This document shows, piece after piece, positions 1-11,077 of a stretch of DNA of 64,000 bases. Source of the stretch: Asterias rubens. Lineage: Eukaryota; Echinodermata; Asteroidea; Forcipulatida; Asteriidae. The stretch covers positions 1 through 64,000 of the forward strand of contig NW_022985705.1 of assembly GCF_902459465.1 (NCBI RefSeq), written 5' to 3'. The notes below the pieces were generated by a model. The model saw nothing but the letters and a program-made list of their open reading frames with translations. It ran no database searches and was not told where the DNA came from. Within the stretch, counting starts at the first letter, position 1, and each line of letters starts with the position of its first letter. Position numbers and translations under genes: made by a program.

Positions 1-3000
1 GAATGGGAAAAGGCGTACACCTTGGTACAACCATTATTCAACCTGGTATACAGCCTATTGCTCCAATGCGAGGGGGGTATGTAGTTGTACAAATCGACTT
101 GCGTACATCCTCTGTTTTGATTGGGTAAAAGGCGGACACTTTGGTATACATGTGATTGATTCATATACAACTTGCTATACAGCCTATAGCTCCATTGCGA
201 GGGGGTGTATAGTTGAACAAATCAAGTTGTGTACAGCCTCCCTTCCTCTGGCCTCTGGAATGGGAAAAGGCGTACACCTTGGTACAACCTTGATTCAACC
301 CGGTATAAAGCCTATAGCTCCAATGCGAAGGGGGTATCTAGTTGTACAAATCAAGTTGTGTACAGCCTCCCTCCCTCTGGAATGGGAAAAGGCGTACACC
401 TTGGTACAACCATTATTCAACCTGGTATTGTGATTGATTCATATACAACTTGCTATACAGCCTATAGCTCCATTGCGAGGGGGTGTATAGTTGAACAAAT
501 CAAGTTGTGTACAGCCTCACTCCCTCTGGAACGGGAAAAGGCGTACACCTTGGTATAACCATGATTCAACCTGGTATACAGCCTATAGCTCCAATGCGAA
601 GGGGGTATCTAGTTGTACAAATCAAGTTGTGTACAGCCTCCCTCCCTCTGGAATGGGAAAAGGCGTACACCTTGGTACAACCATTATTCAACCTGGTATA
701 CAGCCTATTGCTCCAATGCGAGGGGGGTATGTAGTTTAATGTACAAATCGACTTGCGTACATCCTCTGTTTTGATTGGGTAAAAGGAGGACACTTTGGTA
801 TACATGTGATTGATTCATATACAACTTGCTATACAGCCTATAGCTCCATTGCGAGGGGGTGTATAGTTGAACAAATCAAGTTGTGTACAGCCTCCCTTCC
901 TCTGGCCTCTGGAATGGGAAAAGGCGTACACCTTGGTACAACCTTGATTCAAATACACTTGCTATACAGCCTATAGCTCCAATGCGAAGGGGGTGTATAG
1001 TTGTAACAAATCAAGTTGTGTACAGCCCTTCCTCTGCCTCTGGAATGGGAAAAGGCGGACACTTTGGTATACATGTGATTGATTCATATACAACTTGCTA
1101 TACAGCCTATAGCTCCATTGCGAGGGGGTGTATAGTTGAACAAATAAAGTTGTGTACAGCCTCACTCCCTCTGGAACGGGAAAAGGCGTACACCTTGGTA
1201 CAACAATTATTCAACCTGGTATACAGCCTATTGCTCCAATGCGAGGGGGGTATGTAGATGTACAAATCGACTTGCGTACATCCTCTGTTTTGATTGGGTA
1301 AAAGGAGGACACTTTGGTATACATGTGATTGATTCATATACAACTTGCTATACAGCCTATAGCTCCAATGCGAGGATGTGTGTAGTTGAACAAATCAAGT
1401 TGTGTACAGCCTCCCTTCCTCTGGCCTCTGGAATGGGAAAAGGCGGACACTTTGGTATACATGTGATTGATTCATATACAACTTGCTATACAGCCTATAG
1501 CTCCATTGCGAGGGGGTGTATAGTTGAACAAATCAAGTTGTGTACAGCCTCCCTTCCTCTGGCCTCTGGAATGGGAGTGAGGCTGTATAACCATGATTCA
1601 ACCTGTTATACAGCCTATTGCTCCAATGCGAAGGGGGTATCTAGTTGTACAAATCAAGTTGTGTACAGCCTCCCTCCGTCAGGAATGGAAAAAGGCGTAC
1701 ACCTTGGTACAACCTTGATTCAACCCGGTATAAAGCCTATAGCTCCAATGCGAAGGGGGTATCTAGTTGTACAAACAATGTTGTGTACAGCCTCCCTTCC
1801 TCTGGAATGGGAAAAGGCGTACACCTTGGTACAACCATTATTCAACCTGGTATTGTGATTGATTCATATACAACTTGCTATACAGCCTATAGCTCCATTG
1901 CGAGGGGGTGTATAGTTGAACAAATCAAGTTGTGTACAGCCTCACTCCCTCTGGAATGGGAAAAGGCGTACACCTTGGTACAACCATTATTCAACCTGGT
2001 ATTGTGATTGATTCATATACAACTTGCTATACAGCCTATAGCTCCATTGCGAGGGGGTGTATAGTTGAACAAATCAAGTTGTGTACAGCCTCCCTTCCTC
2101 TGGCCTCTGGAATGGGAAAAGGGAAGGCTGTACTAACCATTGATTCAACCTGGTACAGCCTATTGCTCCATTGCGAAGGGGGTTATCTAGTTGAACAAAG
2201 TCAAGTTGTGTACAGCCTCCCTTCTCGTGCCTATGAATGGGAAAAGGCGTACACCTTGGTACAACCTTGATTCAACCCGGTATAAAAGCCTATAGCTCCA
2301 ATGCGAAGGGGGTATCTAGTTGTACACAACAATGTTGTGTACAGCCTCCCTCCTCTGGAATGGAAAAGGCGTACACCTTGGTACAACCATTATTCAACTG
2401 GTATTGTGATTGATTCATATACAACTTGCTATACAGCCTATAGCTCCATTGCGAGGGGGTGTATAGTTGAACAAATCAAGTTGTGTACAGCCTCACTCCC
2501 TCTGGAACGGGAAAAGGCGTACACCTTGGTACAACCTTGATTCAACCCGGTATACAGCCTATAGCTCCAATGCGAAGGGGGTATCTAGTTGTACAAATCA
2601 AGTTGTGTACAGCCTCCCTCCGTCTGGAATGGGAAAAGGCGTACACCTTGGTACAACCATTATTCAACCTGGTATACAGCCTATTGCTCCAATGCGAGGG
2701 GGGTATGTAGTTTAATGTACAAATCGACTTGCGTACATCCTCTGTTTTGATTGGGTAAAAGGAGGACACTTTGGTATACATGTGATTGATTCATATACAA
2801 CTTGCTATACAGCCTATAGCTCCATTGCGAGGGGGTGTATAGTTGAACAAATCAAGTTGTGTACAGCCTCCCTTCCTCTGGCCTCTGGAATGGGAAAAGG
2901 CGTACACCTTGGTACAACCTTGATTCAACCCGGTATAAAGCCTATAGCTCCAATGCGAAGGGGGTATCTAGTTGTACAAATCAAGTTGTGTACAGCCTCC

Positions 3001-6000
3001 CTCCCTCTGGAATAGGAAAAGGCGTACACCTTGGTACAACCATTATTCAATCTGGTATACAGCCTATTGGTCCAATGCGAGGGGGGTATGTAGTTGTACA
3101 AATCGACTTGCGTACATCCTCTGTTTTGATTGGGTGAAAGGCGGACATTTTGGTATACATGTGATTGATTCATATACAACTTGCTATACAGCCTATAGCT
3201 TCATTGCGAGGGGGTGTATAGTTGAACAAATCAAGTTGTGTACAGCCTCCCTTCCTCTGGACTCTGGAATGGGAAAAGGCGTCACCTTGGTACAACCATT
3301 ATTCAACCTGGTATACAGCCTATTGCTCCAATGCGAGGGGGGTATGTAGTTGTACAAATCGACTTGCGTACATCCTCTGTTTTGATTGGGTAAAAGGCGG
3401 ACACTTTGGTATACATGTGATTGATTCATATACAACTTGCTATACAGCCTATAGCTCCATTGCGAGGGGGTGTATAGTTGAACAAATCAAGTTGTGTACA
3501 GCCTCCCTTCCTCTGGCCTCTGGAATGGGAAAAGGCGTACACCTTGGTACAACCTTGATTCAACCCGGTATAAAGCCTATAGCTCCAATGCGAAGGGGGT
3601 ATCTAGTTGTACAAACAATGTTGTGTACAGCCTCCATCCCTCCGGAATGGGAAAAGGCGTACACCTTGGTACAACCATTATTCAACCTGGTATTGTGATT
3701 GATTCATAAACAACTTGCTATACAGCCTATAGCTCCATTGCGAGGGGGTGTATAGTTGAACAAATCAAGTTGTGTACAGCCTCCCTTCCTCTGGCCTCTG
3801 GAATGGGAAAAGGCGTACACCTTGGTACAACCTTGATTCAACCCGGTATAAAGCCTATAGCTCCAATGCGAAGGGGGTATGTAGTTGTACAAATCGACTT
3901 GCGTACATCCTCTGTTTGATTGGGTGAAAGGCGGACATTTGGTATACATGTGATTGATTCATATACAACTTGCTATACAGCCTATAGCTTCATTGCGAGG
4001 GGGTGTATAGTTGAACAAATCAAGTTGTGTACAGCCTCCCTTCCTCTGGCCTCTGGAATGGGAAAAGGCGTACACCTTGGTACAACCTTGATTCAACCCG
4101 GTATAAAGCCTATAGCTCCAATGCGAAGGGGGTATCTAGTTGTACAAACAATGTTGTGTACAGCCTCCCTCCCTCTGGAATGGGAAAAGGCGTACACCTT
4201 GGTACAACCATTATTCAACCTGGTATTGTGATTGATTCATATACAACTTGCTATACAGCCTATAGCTCCATTGCGAGGGGGTGTATAGTTGAACAAATCA
4301 AGTTGTGTACAGCCTCACTCCCTCTGGAACGGGAAAAGGCGTACACCTTGGTACAACCTTGATTCAACCCGGTATACAGCCTATAGCTCCAATGCGAAGG
4401 GGGTATCTAGTTGTACAAATCAAGTTGTGTACAGCCTCCCTCCGTCTGGAATGGGAAAAGGCGTACACCTTGGTACAACCATTATTCAACCTGGTATACA
4501 GCCTATTGCTCCAATGCGAGGGGGGTATGTAGTTTAATGTACAAATCGACTTGCGTACATCCTCTGTTTTGATTGGGTAAAAGGAGGACACTTTGGTATA
4601 CATGTGATTGATTCATATACAACTTGCTATACAGCCTATAGCTCCATTGCGAGGGGGTGTATAGTTGAACAAATCAAGTTGTGTACAGCCTCCCTTCCTC
4701 TGGCCTCTGGAATGGGAAAAGGCGTACACCTTGGTACAACCTTGATTCAACCCGGTATAAAGCCTATAGCTCCAATGCGAAGGGGGTATCTAGTTGTACA
4801 AACAAAGTTGTGTACAGCCTCCCTCCCTCTGGAATGGGAAAAGGCGTACACCTTGGTACAACCATTATTCAACCTGGTATTGTGATTGATTCATATACAA
4901 CTTGCTATACAGCCTATAGCTCCATTGCGAGGGGGTGTATAGTTGAACAAATCAAGTTGTGTACAGCCTCACTCCCTCTGGAATGGGAAAAGGCGTACAC
5001 CTTGGTACAACCTTGATTCAACCCGGTATACAGCCTATAGCTCCAATGCGAAGGGGGTATCTAGTTGTACAAATCAAGTTGTGTACAGCCTCCCTCCCTC
5101 TGGAATGGGAAAAGGCGTACACCTTGGTACAACCATTATTCAACCTGGTATACAGCCTATTGCTCCAATGCGAGGGGGGTATGTAGTTTAATGTACAAAT
5201 CGACTTGCGTACATCCTCTGTTTTGATTGGGTAAAAGGAGGACACTTTGGTATACATGTGATTGATTCATATACAACTTGCTATACAGCCTATAGCTCCA
5301 TTGCGAGGGGGTGTATAGTTGAACAAATCAAGTTGTGTACAGCCTCCCTTCCTCTGGCCTCTGGAATGGGAAAAGGCGTACACCTTGGTACAACCTTGAT
5401 TCAACCCGGTATACAGCCTATAGCTCCAATGCGAAGGGGGTATCTAGTTGTACAAATCAAGTTGTGTACAGCCTCCCTTCCTCTGGACTCTGGAATGGGA
5501 AAAGGCGTCACCTTGGTACAACCATTATTCAACCTGGTATAAAGCCTATAGCTCCAATGCGAAGGGGGTATCTAGCTGTACAAATCAAGTTGTGTACAGC
5601 CTCCCTCCCTCCCTCTGGAATAGGAAAAGGCGTACAACTTGGTACAACCATTATTCAATCTGGTATACAGCCTATTGGTCCAATGCGAGGGGGTATGTAG
5701 TTGTACAAATCGACTTGCGTACATCCTCTGTTTTGATTGGGTGAAAGGCGGACATTTTGGTATACATGTGATTGATTCATATACAACTTGCTATACAGCC
5801 TATAGCTTCATTGCGAGGGGGTGTATAGTTGAACAAATCAAGTTGTGTACAGCCTCCCTTCCTCTGGACTCTGGAATGGGAAAAGGCGTCACCTTGGTAC
5901 AACCATTATTCAACCTGGTATACAGCCTATTGCTCCAATGCGAGGGGGGTATGTAGTTGTACAAATCGACTTGCGTACATCCTCTGTTTTGATTGGGTAA

Positions 6001-7402
6001 AAGGCGGACACTTTGGTATACATGTGATTGATTCATATACAACTTGCTATACAGCCTATAGCTCCATTGCGAGGGGGTGTATAGTTGAACAAATCAAGTT
6101 GTGTACAGCCTCCCTTCCTCTGGCCTCTGGAATGGGAAAAGGCGTACACCTTGGTACAACCTTGATTCAACCCGGTATAAAGCCTATAGCTCCAATGCGA
6201 AGGGGGTATCTAGTTGTACAAACAATGTTGTGTACAGCCTCCCTCCCTCTGGAATGGGAAAAGGCGTACACCTTGGTACAACCATTATTCAACCTGGTAT
6301 TGTGATTGATTCATATACAACTTGCTATACAGCCTATAGCTCCATTGCGAGGGGGTGTATAGTTGAACAAATCAAGTTGTGTACAGCCTCCCTTCCTCTG
6401 GCCTCTGGAATGGGAAAAGGCGTACACCTTGGTACAACCTTGATTCAACCCGGTATACAGCCTATAGCTCCAATGCGAGGGGGGTATGTAGTTGTACAAA
6501 TCGACTTGCGTACATCCTCTGTTTTGATTGGGTAAAAGGAGGACACTTTGGTATACATGTGATTGATTCATATACAACTTGCTATACAGCCTATAGCTCC
6601 ATTGCGAGGGGGTGTATAGTTGAACAAATCAAGTTGTGTACAGCCTCCCTTCCTCTGGCCTCTGGAATGGGAAAAGGCGTACACCTTGGTACAACCTTGA
6701 TTCAACCCGGTATACAGCCTATAGCTCCAATGCGAAGGGGGTATCTAGTTGTACAAATCAAGTTGTGTACAGCCTCCCTCCTCTGGAATGGGAAAGGCGT
6801 ACACCTTGGTACAACCATTATTCAACCTGGTATACAGCCTATTGCTCCAATGCGAGGGGGGTATGTAGTTGTACAAATCGACTTGCGTACATCCTCTGTT
6901 TTGATTGGGTGAAAGGCGGACATTTTGGTATACATGTGATTGATTAATATACAAGTTGCTATACAGCCTGTGGCTGCAATGCGAGGGTGTGTGTAGTTGA
7001 ACAAATCAAGTTGTGTACAGCCTCCCTTCCTCTGGAACGGGAAAAGGCGTACACCTTGGTACAACCATTATTCAACCTGGTATACAGCCTATAGCTCCAA
7101 TGCGAAGGGGGTATCTAGTTGTACAAATCGACTTGCGTACATCCTCTGTTTTGATTGGGTAAAAGGCGGACAGTTTGGTATACATGTGATTGATTCATAT
7201 ACAACTTGCGATACAGACTAAAGCTCCAATGCGAGGGTGTGTGTAGTTGAACAAATCAAGTTGTGTAAGGGCTACGTCCCTCTGGAACGGGAAAAGGCGT
7301 ACACCTTGGTACAACCATGACTCAACCTGGTATACAGCCTATTGCTCCAAATGCGAGGGGTATGTACATCCTCTGTTTTGATTGGGTAAAAGGCGGACAT
7401 TT
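1..7402. repeat. Satellite array with ~654-bp higher-order repeat
   Basis: The array consists of head-to-tail related monomers. Each can be phased on an ACAGCCTAT(A/T)GCTCCA(A/T)TGCGA motif, at 50, 179, 307, 457, 578, 700, 833 and onward. Three classes are visible: A (about 122 bp, contains TCTAGTTGTACAAATCAAG), B (about 129 bp, contains TACATCCTCTGTTTTGATTG) and C (about 128 bp, contains TGTATAGTTGAACAAATC), plus a 150-bp A variant ending in TGATTGATTCATATACAAC. Order B-C-A'-C-A gives 133+128+150+121+122 = 654 bp, exactly the distance between near-identical blocks at 4364 and 5018. Many reading frames are open on both strands, but monomer lengths are not multiples of three and no frame crosses the array, so I treat it as non-coding. 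The left edge is outside the window. The last ~450 bp (6940-7402) are degenerate, as is usual at an array edge. Confidence 0.93.
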
Positions 7403-7407
7403 TCAGT

Positions 7408-7622
7408 TTAGTGCGTGAAGCTCATTGAAGAAAGTTTCTTCTTTTTTCTTATGTCCTTTAAAAGTTGTATTACTATTTCTTTTGTTGATGCAATGAATGA
7501 CATCAGTTCCGAGTGAAGTTGTTGTGTTTGCTGGAAGCTATTGGCATACAACAGGTCACGACCTTTCGCCTCATTGGTCAGTGCGTGAGTAAACAGGTGA
7601 TGCACTGCGAATTCAATACCAG
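7408..7622 (-). CDS. Possible terminal exon of an unrecognised minus-strand gene
   Basis: The minus strand is open from a possible acceptor (CCTGTTCAG at 7631-7623) to a TAA at 7410-7408. It encodes about 70 residues that look protein-like: AGIEFAVHHLFTHALTNEAK near the start, a helical QQTQQLHSEL stretch, and a basic IRKKKK segment before the stop. Hydrophobic residues recur at heptad-like spacing, which suggests a short coiled coil. An in-frame ATG lies just upstream at 7641, so an intronless reading of 77 residues is also possible. I do not recognise the family. The frame starts right next to the satellite edge, and no convincing upstream exon was found between 7645 and 10300. It may equally be chance or a gene remnant. 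Confidence 0.25.
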
Positions 7623-7644
7623 CTGAACAGGGATACCACATTCC

Positions 7645-9370
7645 AATTCAGGATTTATTATATATGGCTGCAACCTTTAAGAAGACGAGCATAGTATAAT
7701 TGTTCCAAACGTCGAGACCAAACTGGCTCTGCATAGAGCCACCACTCGTTCAAAAGAGATTTTACTCCTGGTTGTACCCGCAGGTTTACTATTCATATTT
7801 ATGTGTAATTACTCTTATTCTCCAAATCATGCAAAGCTTCAAGCACCATTTGCTACAACTTTTGATGAACATCATAGCATTAATTTCTTTTAAATTACAA
7901 CAAGACACGTTTTTTGTGTGCAATACATACACCTTTGATAATAAAGATCAAAACATAATTTCCACAAGACATTCATTTATTAAAATGAGGTTTAAAACAA
8001 ACCTTTTCAAAAAAAACAACCTTTTTAATCTGTTAAACTATCTTTCGAAACCTGTCTAAGCGATTAGGTAATGTCCTCTTATTTGCATGATTTGGCCCAA
8101 GACGCTTTAAACTGGCAGTTTATCCAGTAAATGTACTGCGAAACCTTGCAAATGAGTAGGCTAGGCCTATACAAATCATGTTCATCGTCACAAATAAATT
8201 TCGTTCGGTGCTTTTATTTTTTAGTAAACAATTTGCAAAAACCAATAATTTTTGTTCACTAGCATTATTATTATTTTTTGTATTGCTTCATTTGTTTATT
8301 TTACCCAAAGCACAAAAGCATGAACAACATTTTAACAGGTGTTTTGACAAACAAAAATTAGGGTTTTCAACACAAAGCTGGTTGTCCCCACAAGACTTGC
8401 AGCAAAAACAAAAACATTGAAACAATATATTATCTCTATGTAAGTGAGAGTTGTTTGCCCTACTGAGTACTGGTGGTTCTTAAAATAACCGTTTTTGTGT
8501 TGACTCACCCCCTACTGGTCAGGCTTGACCATGTCTTCTTCATTCTTCTAGAAGTAGAAGTTGGTGCAAGTTTCAGCAAAACAGCCAGCTACTTCGCTCT
8601 TAAGAATAGCTGTACGGTCTCAACTTCTCGAAGAACAGCAAGCCGCCGTGCTTTTGAACGGCGGCATTTTGTGTACGGCACACGGGCGAAAGTGTCAAAT
8701 GGTGCAGCATTTTCACTTCCGAAATTTAGCATTTTTACTTGTCAAGTTCCAGCTTCAAATGCTTCTTACGTTTAGTCTATATCATTATTTTAAGGCGTCC
8801 ACTTGAATCCACGGCTGGACCAAACTCGGCAATTTTTTTTTAATTTCCGTTAATTAGGACAACGAAATACGAAGGAGTCGCAAGGCTGTTACATCCGTAC
8901 TACATGTGTTAATTACACCAAATGAAAAACAAACATAATTGGTGGACCGTTTTACTCATGATTATATTTCTACGCGAGATGTTTACTCGTCGAAAATCTA
9001 AGCAAACAAAACATTTTTAATAAGAGTGAAGATTATTTCTTCAAAAGTATCTCAAACAAAATAACCTGGAAAAACTTTCATTGTGTTTGTCCTTTGTTTT
9101 CCAATGTTAACTCAGCAAAGGTGCACTACTTTCACCGGTGCGCGGAAGGTTTAAAGTTCTACGGTCGCGGAAATGTTGTCCGTGAAACTTTGAGCATGAG
9201 AGGCATGGACGTGTTTTTTTTTGTTTTTTTGTTTTTTTTTCGGGGGGGGGGGGGGGGAGGTCTTAGCTCATTTAGACTAAATCTAAGTTATTACCTTCTG
9301 TAAACCCTGTAAGTTATTTGTAAAATTTGTGAACTTTTATTTGTTGTTCTGTTCCGAAAGTGTATCATGG
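7645..9370. other. Spacer without recognised gene
   Basis: AT-rich sequence with no exon-like segment that I can support. It holds a compact GC hairpin at 8642-8665 (8-bp arms GCCGCCGT/ACGGCGGC, 8-nt loop) inside a locally GC-richer patch (8560-8780), and a run of about 15 G at 9243-9257 preceded by T-rich sequence. The segment 9287-9360 resembles 40102-40170 (both contain CCTTCTGTAAAC and a CTGTAAGTTATTTG stretch), so it is part of a dispersed repeat. Confidence 0.6.
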
Positions 9371-9375
9371 CTAGG

Positions 9376-9734
9376 CAATGGAAACTATTGGTAATTACTC
9401 AAAATGTAGCATAAAACCTTACTTGGTAACGAGTAATGGGGAGAGGGTGATAAAACATTGTGAGAAACGGCTCCCTCTCAAGTAATAAGTATTTTTCCAC
9501 GAATTTGATTTTAAGACATCAAAATTTAGAAATTGAGGTCTCGAAATCAAGCATCTGCGGAAAGCACACAACGTCGTGTGACAGGGGTGTTTTTTCTTTC
9601 ATTATTATCTCGCTACTTCGATGACCGATTGAGCTCAAATTTTCACAGTTTGTTATTTTATGCATATTATGTTAAGATACACCAAGTGGGAAGACTGGTC
9701 TTTGACAATTACCAATAGTGTTCAATGTCTTTAA
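9376..9734. mobile_element. MITE of the GGACACTATTGG family (copy, decayed left end)
   Basis: It matches the family seen complete at 49356-49745: the AACTATTGGTAATTACTC left end, the CCTTACTTGGTAACGAG and TGAGAAACGGCTCCCTCT blocks, the inverted GAGGTCTCGAAATCAAGC centre, and a right end reading GACAATTACCAATAGTG followed by CTTTAA. The left terminal bases have diverged. No transposase is encoded, so it is non-autonomous. Confidence 0.75.
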
Positions 9735-9927
9735 GATGGACTCATTGAGTTGTCATTAGTTGCACCCAAAAGCTCCCACGAGAAAACAGAGCGTCGCGGG
9801 CCTCAATATTGTACAGTTATCCTTAACTATTTTACTCCATACTCGAAGATTTTGAGAGCTGACAAAGAAGTAACAGGTATTCTTAGGGGTATCAAAATTA
9901 TGGTGTGGGTCCAGGGGCTGGTGTCAG

Positions 9928-10018
9928 ATGCAATTGTGTTCGCCATGTAATACTGTCCGTTCCGGACACTTTTGCATATGCAATTGTGTTCGGTATGCAA
10001 AAACCGTCCGGCGGACAT
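9928..10018. repeat. Two-unit direct repeat with GTCCG dyads
   Basis: Two adjacent units of about 46 bp each begin ATGCAATTGTGTTCG and end in a small dyad: GTCCGTTCCGGAC in the first and GTCCGGCGGAC in the second. It lies about 400 bp upstream of the candidate EIF2B4 promoter. The function is unknown. Confidence 0.6.
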
Positions 10019-10329
10019 GTATGTATGTGCACGCGTAAGCGAGCGTGCATGCACTGAACCTGATGCAGCATGAATCACGTATTAATTTTTACGATGTCAT
10101 CGCTGAAATAAAAATGGTCCTATTTGCCGAGAGGTTTAGGAAATTGAGTTTCTCAAGCTTTGGAAAATCACGACGGCGAGCCGGGTGTTTACATGTATTA
10201 GGTCTAGCTTTATAATGTTCTCAGTTTGGAGTTATAGGGAGATGAATCGGCAGGCCTTGTGACTCCCTAAATCACTGAGCAGAGATAATTAATACCCTAT
10301 TACTAGGGAGTCAACACACCGCTCCAGTA

Positions 10330-10393
10330 GTCAATCCATCGCCACTGGGGGGCGCTATAGTATAATTCGCGCACGCTTGCATCATCATCGCAG
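10330..10393 (+). promoter_or_regulatory. EIF2B4: Candidate EIF2B4 promoter and 5' UTR exon
   Basis: A GC-richer patch contains a TATA-like TATAGTATAA (10356-10365), followed by a CATCATCATCGCAG segment and a strong donor (CAG|GTGAGT, GT at 10394). The first coding exon of EIF2B4 begins after an acceptor (TTTTTTAAAG, ending 11075) only two bases before its ATG, so an upstream non-coding exon is required, and this is the best candidate. The transcription start and the extent of exon 1 are inferred. Confidence 0.35.
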
Positions 10394-11077
10394 GTGAGTT
10401 TATTTACCATTGACAAGTTTCGTTTTTGTTATGATGCGTAAACAAACCCTGAGATTGATTGGGGTTTACAAAAGAACTTAAGAATATAAGGTAAGTTAAC
10501 AACTATTTTGTAGTAGGTTTTAAGCTCTACAAGAAAATTTCTTGTTGTATTATGTGCAAAAACACAGAACAGATGTTTTGCCTGTCCAGTTTACGGACAT
10601 CTCCTCCTCATCATATACTTCGAATAGTCAATATGGGTACCGGTCAACTCGGTCCCAAGCCAACTCGGAAGGCTTAATATTGCCAAAGTCTTGCATCAAT
10701 TATAAATTCACATATTGATTTTATTTGCCATAATTGTAACCCATTCATGATCCCGACTGTCGCAGGTGCTCACAGCCCCTACATGAAGTAAAAGAGCTAT
10801 GATTCTTGATTTCTTACATCTACAGAAAAAAAAAAACTGGTGGAAAAAAAAGACATAAATACATGTACATAGCACAAATTCAGGACTGGAATTTCGTCTG
10901 TAAATATGTTGAAAAGGCAAGGCCTTTTTCATTTTGCAATAGGGCACTTCCGTTGGAAAATCTTAAAGTCTTTTGAATGGAACCTGCCAAGGCCAAGACC
11001 AGGCTGCCAGGGGTAACAGAGGTCATGACATCAGGTTTTATTAAGTTCCTGTTTTCTATGCCATATTTTTTAAAGCG

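Noticed and set aside
152-7221. Dozens of open frames of 60-177 codons in the satellite
   Set aside because: They occur in several overlapping frames on both strands, repeat with the monomers and change frame at each monomer because lengths are not multiples of three. None continues across the array.
1-7402. Array considered as a CRISPR-like or spacer-repeat structure
   Set aside because: The units are contiguous, diverge gradually and lack unique spacers; the surrounding genome is animal.
8473-8806. Overlapping frames of 100 and 81 codons in the GC-richer patch
   Set aside because: Two frames are open at once, neither resembles a protein family, and no splice partners were found.
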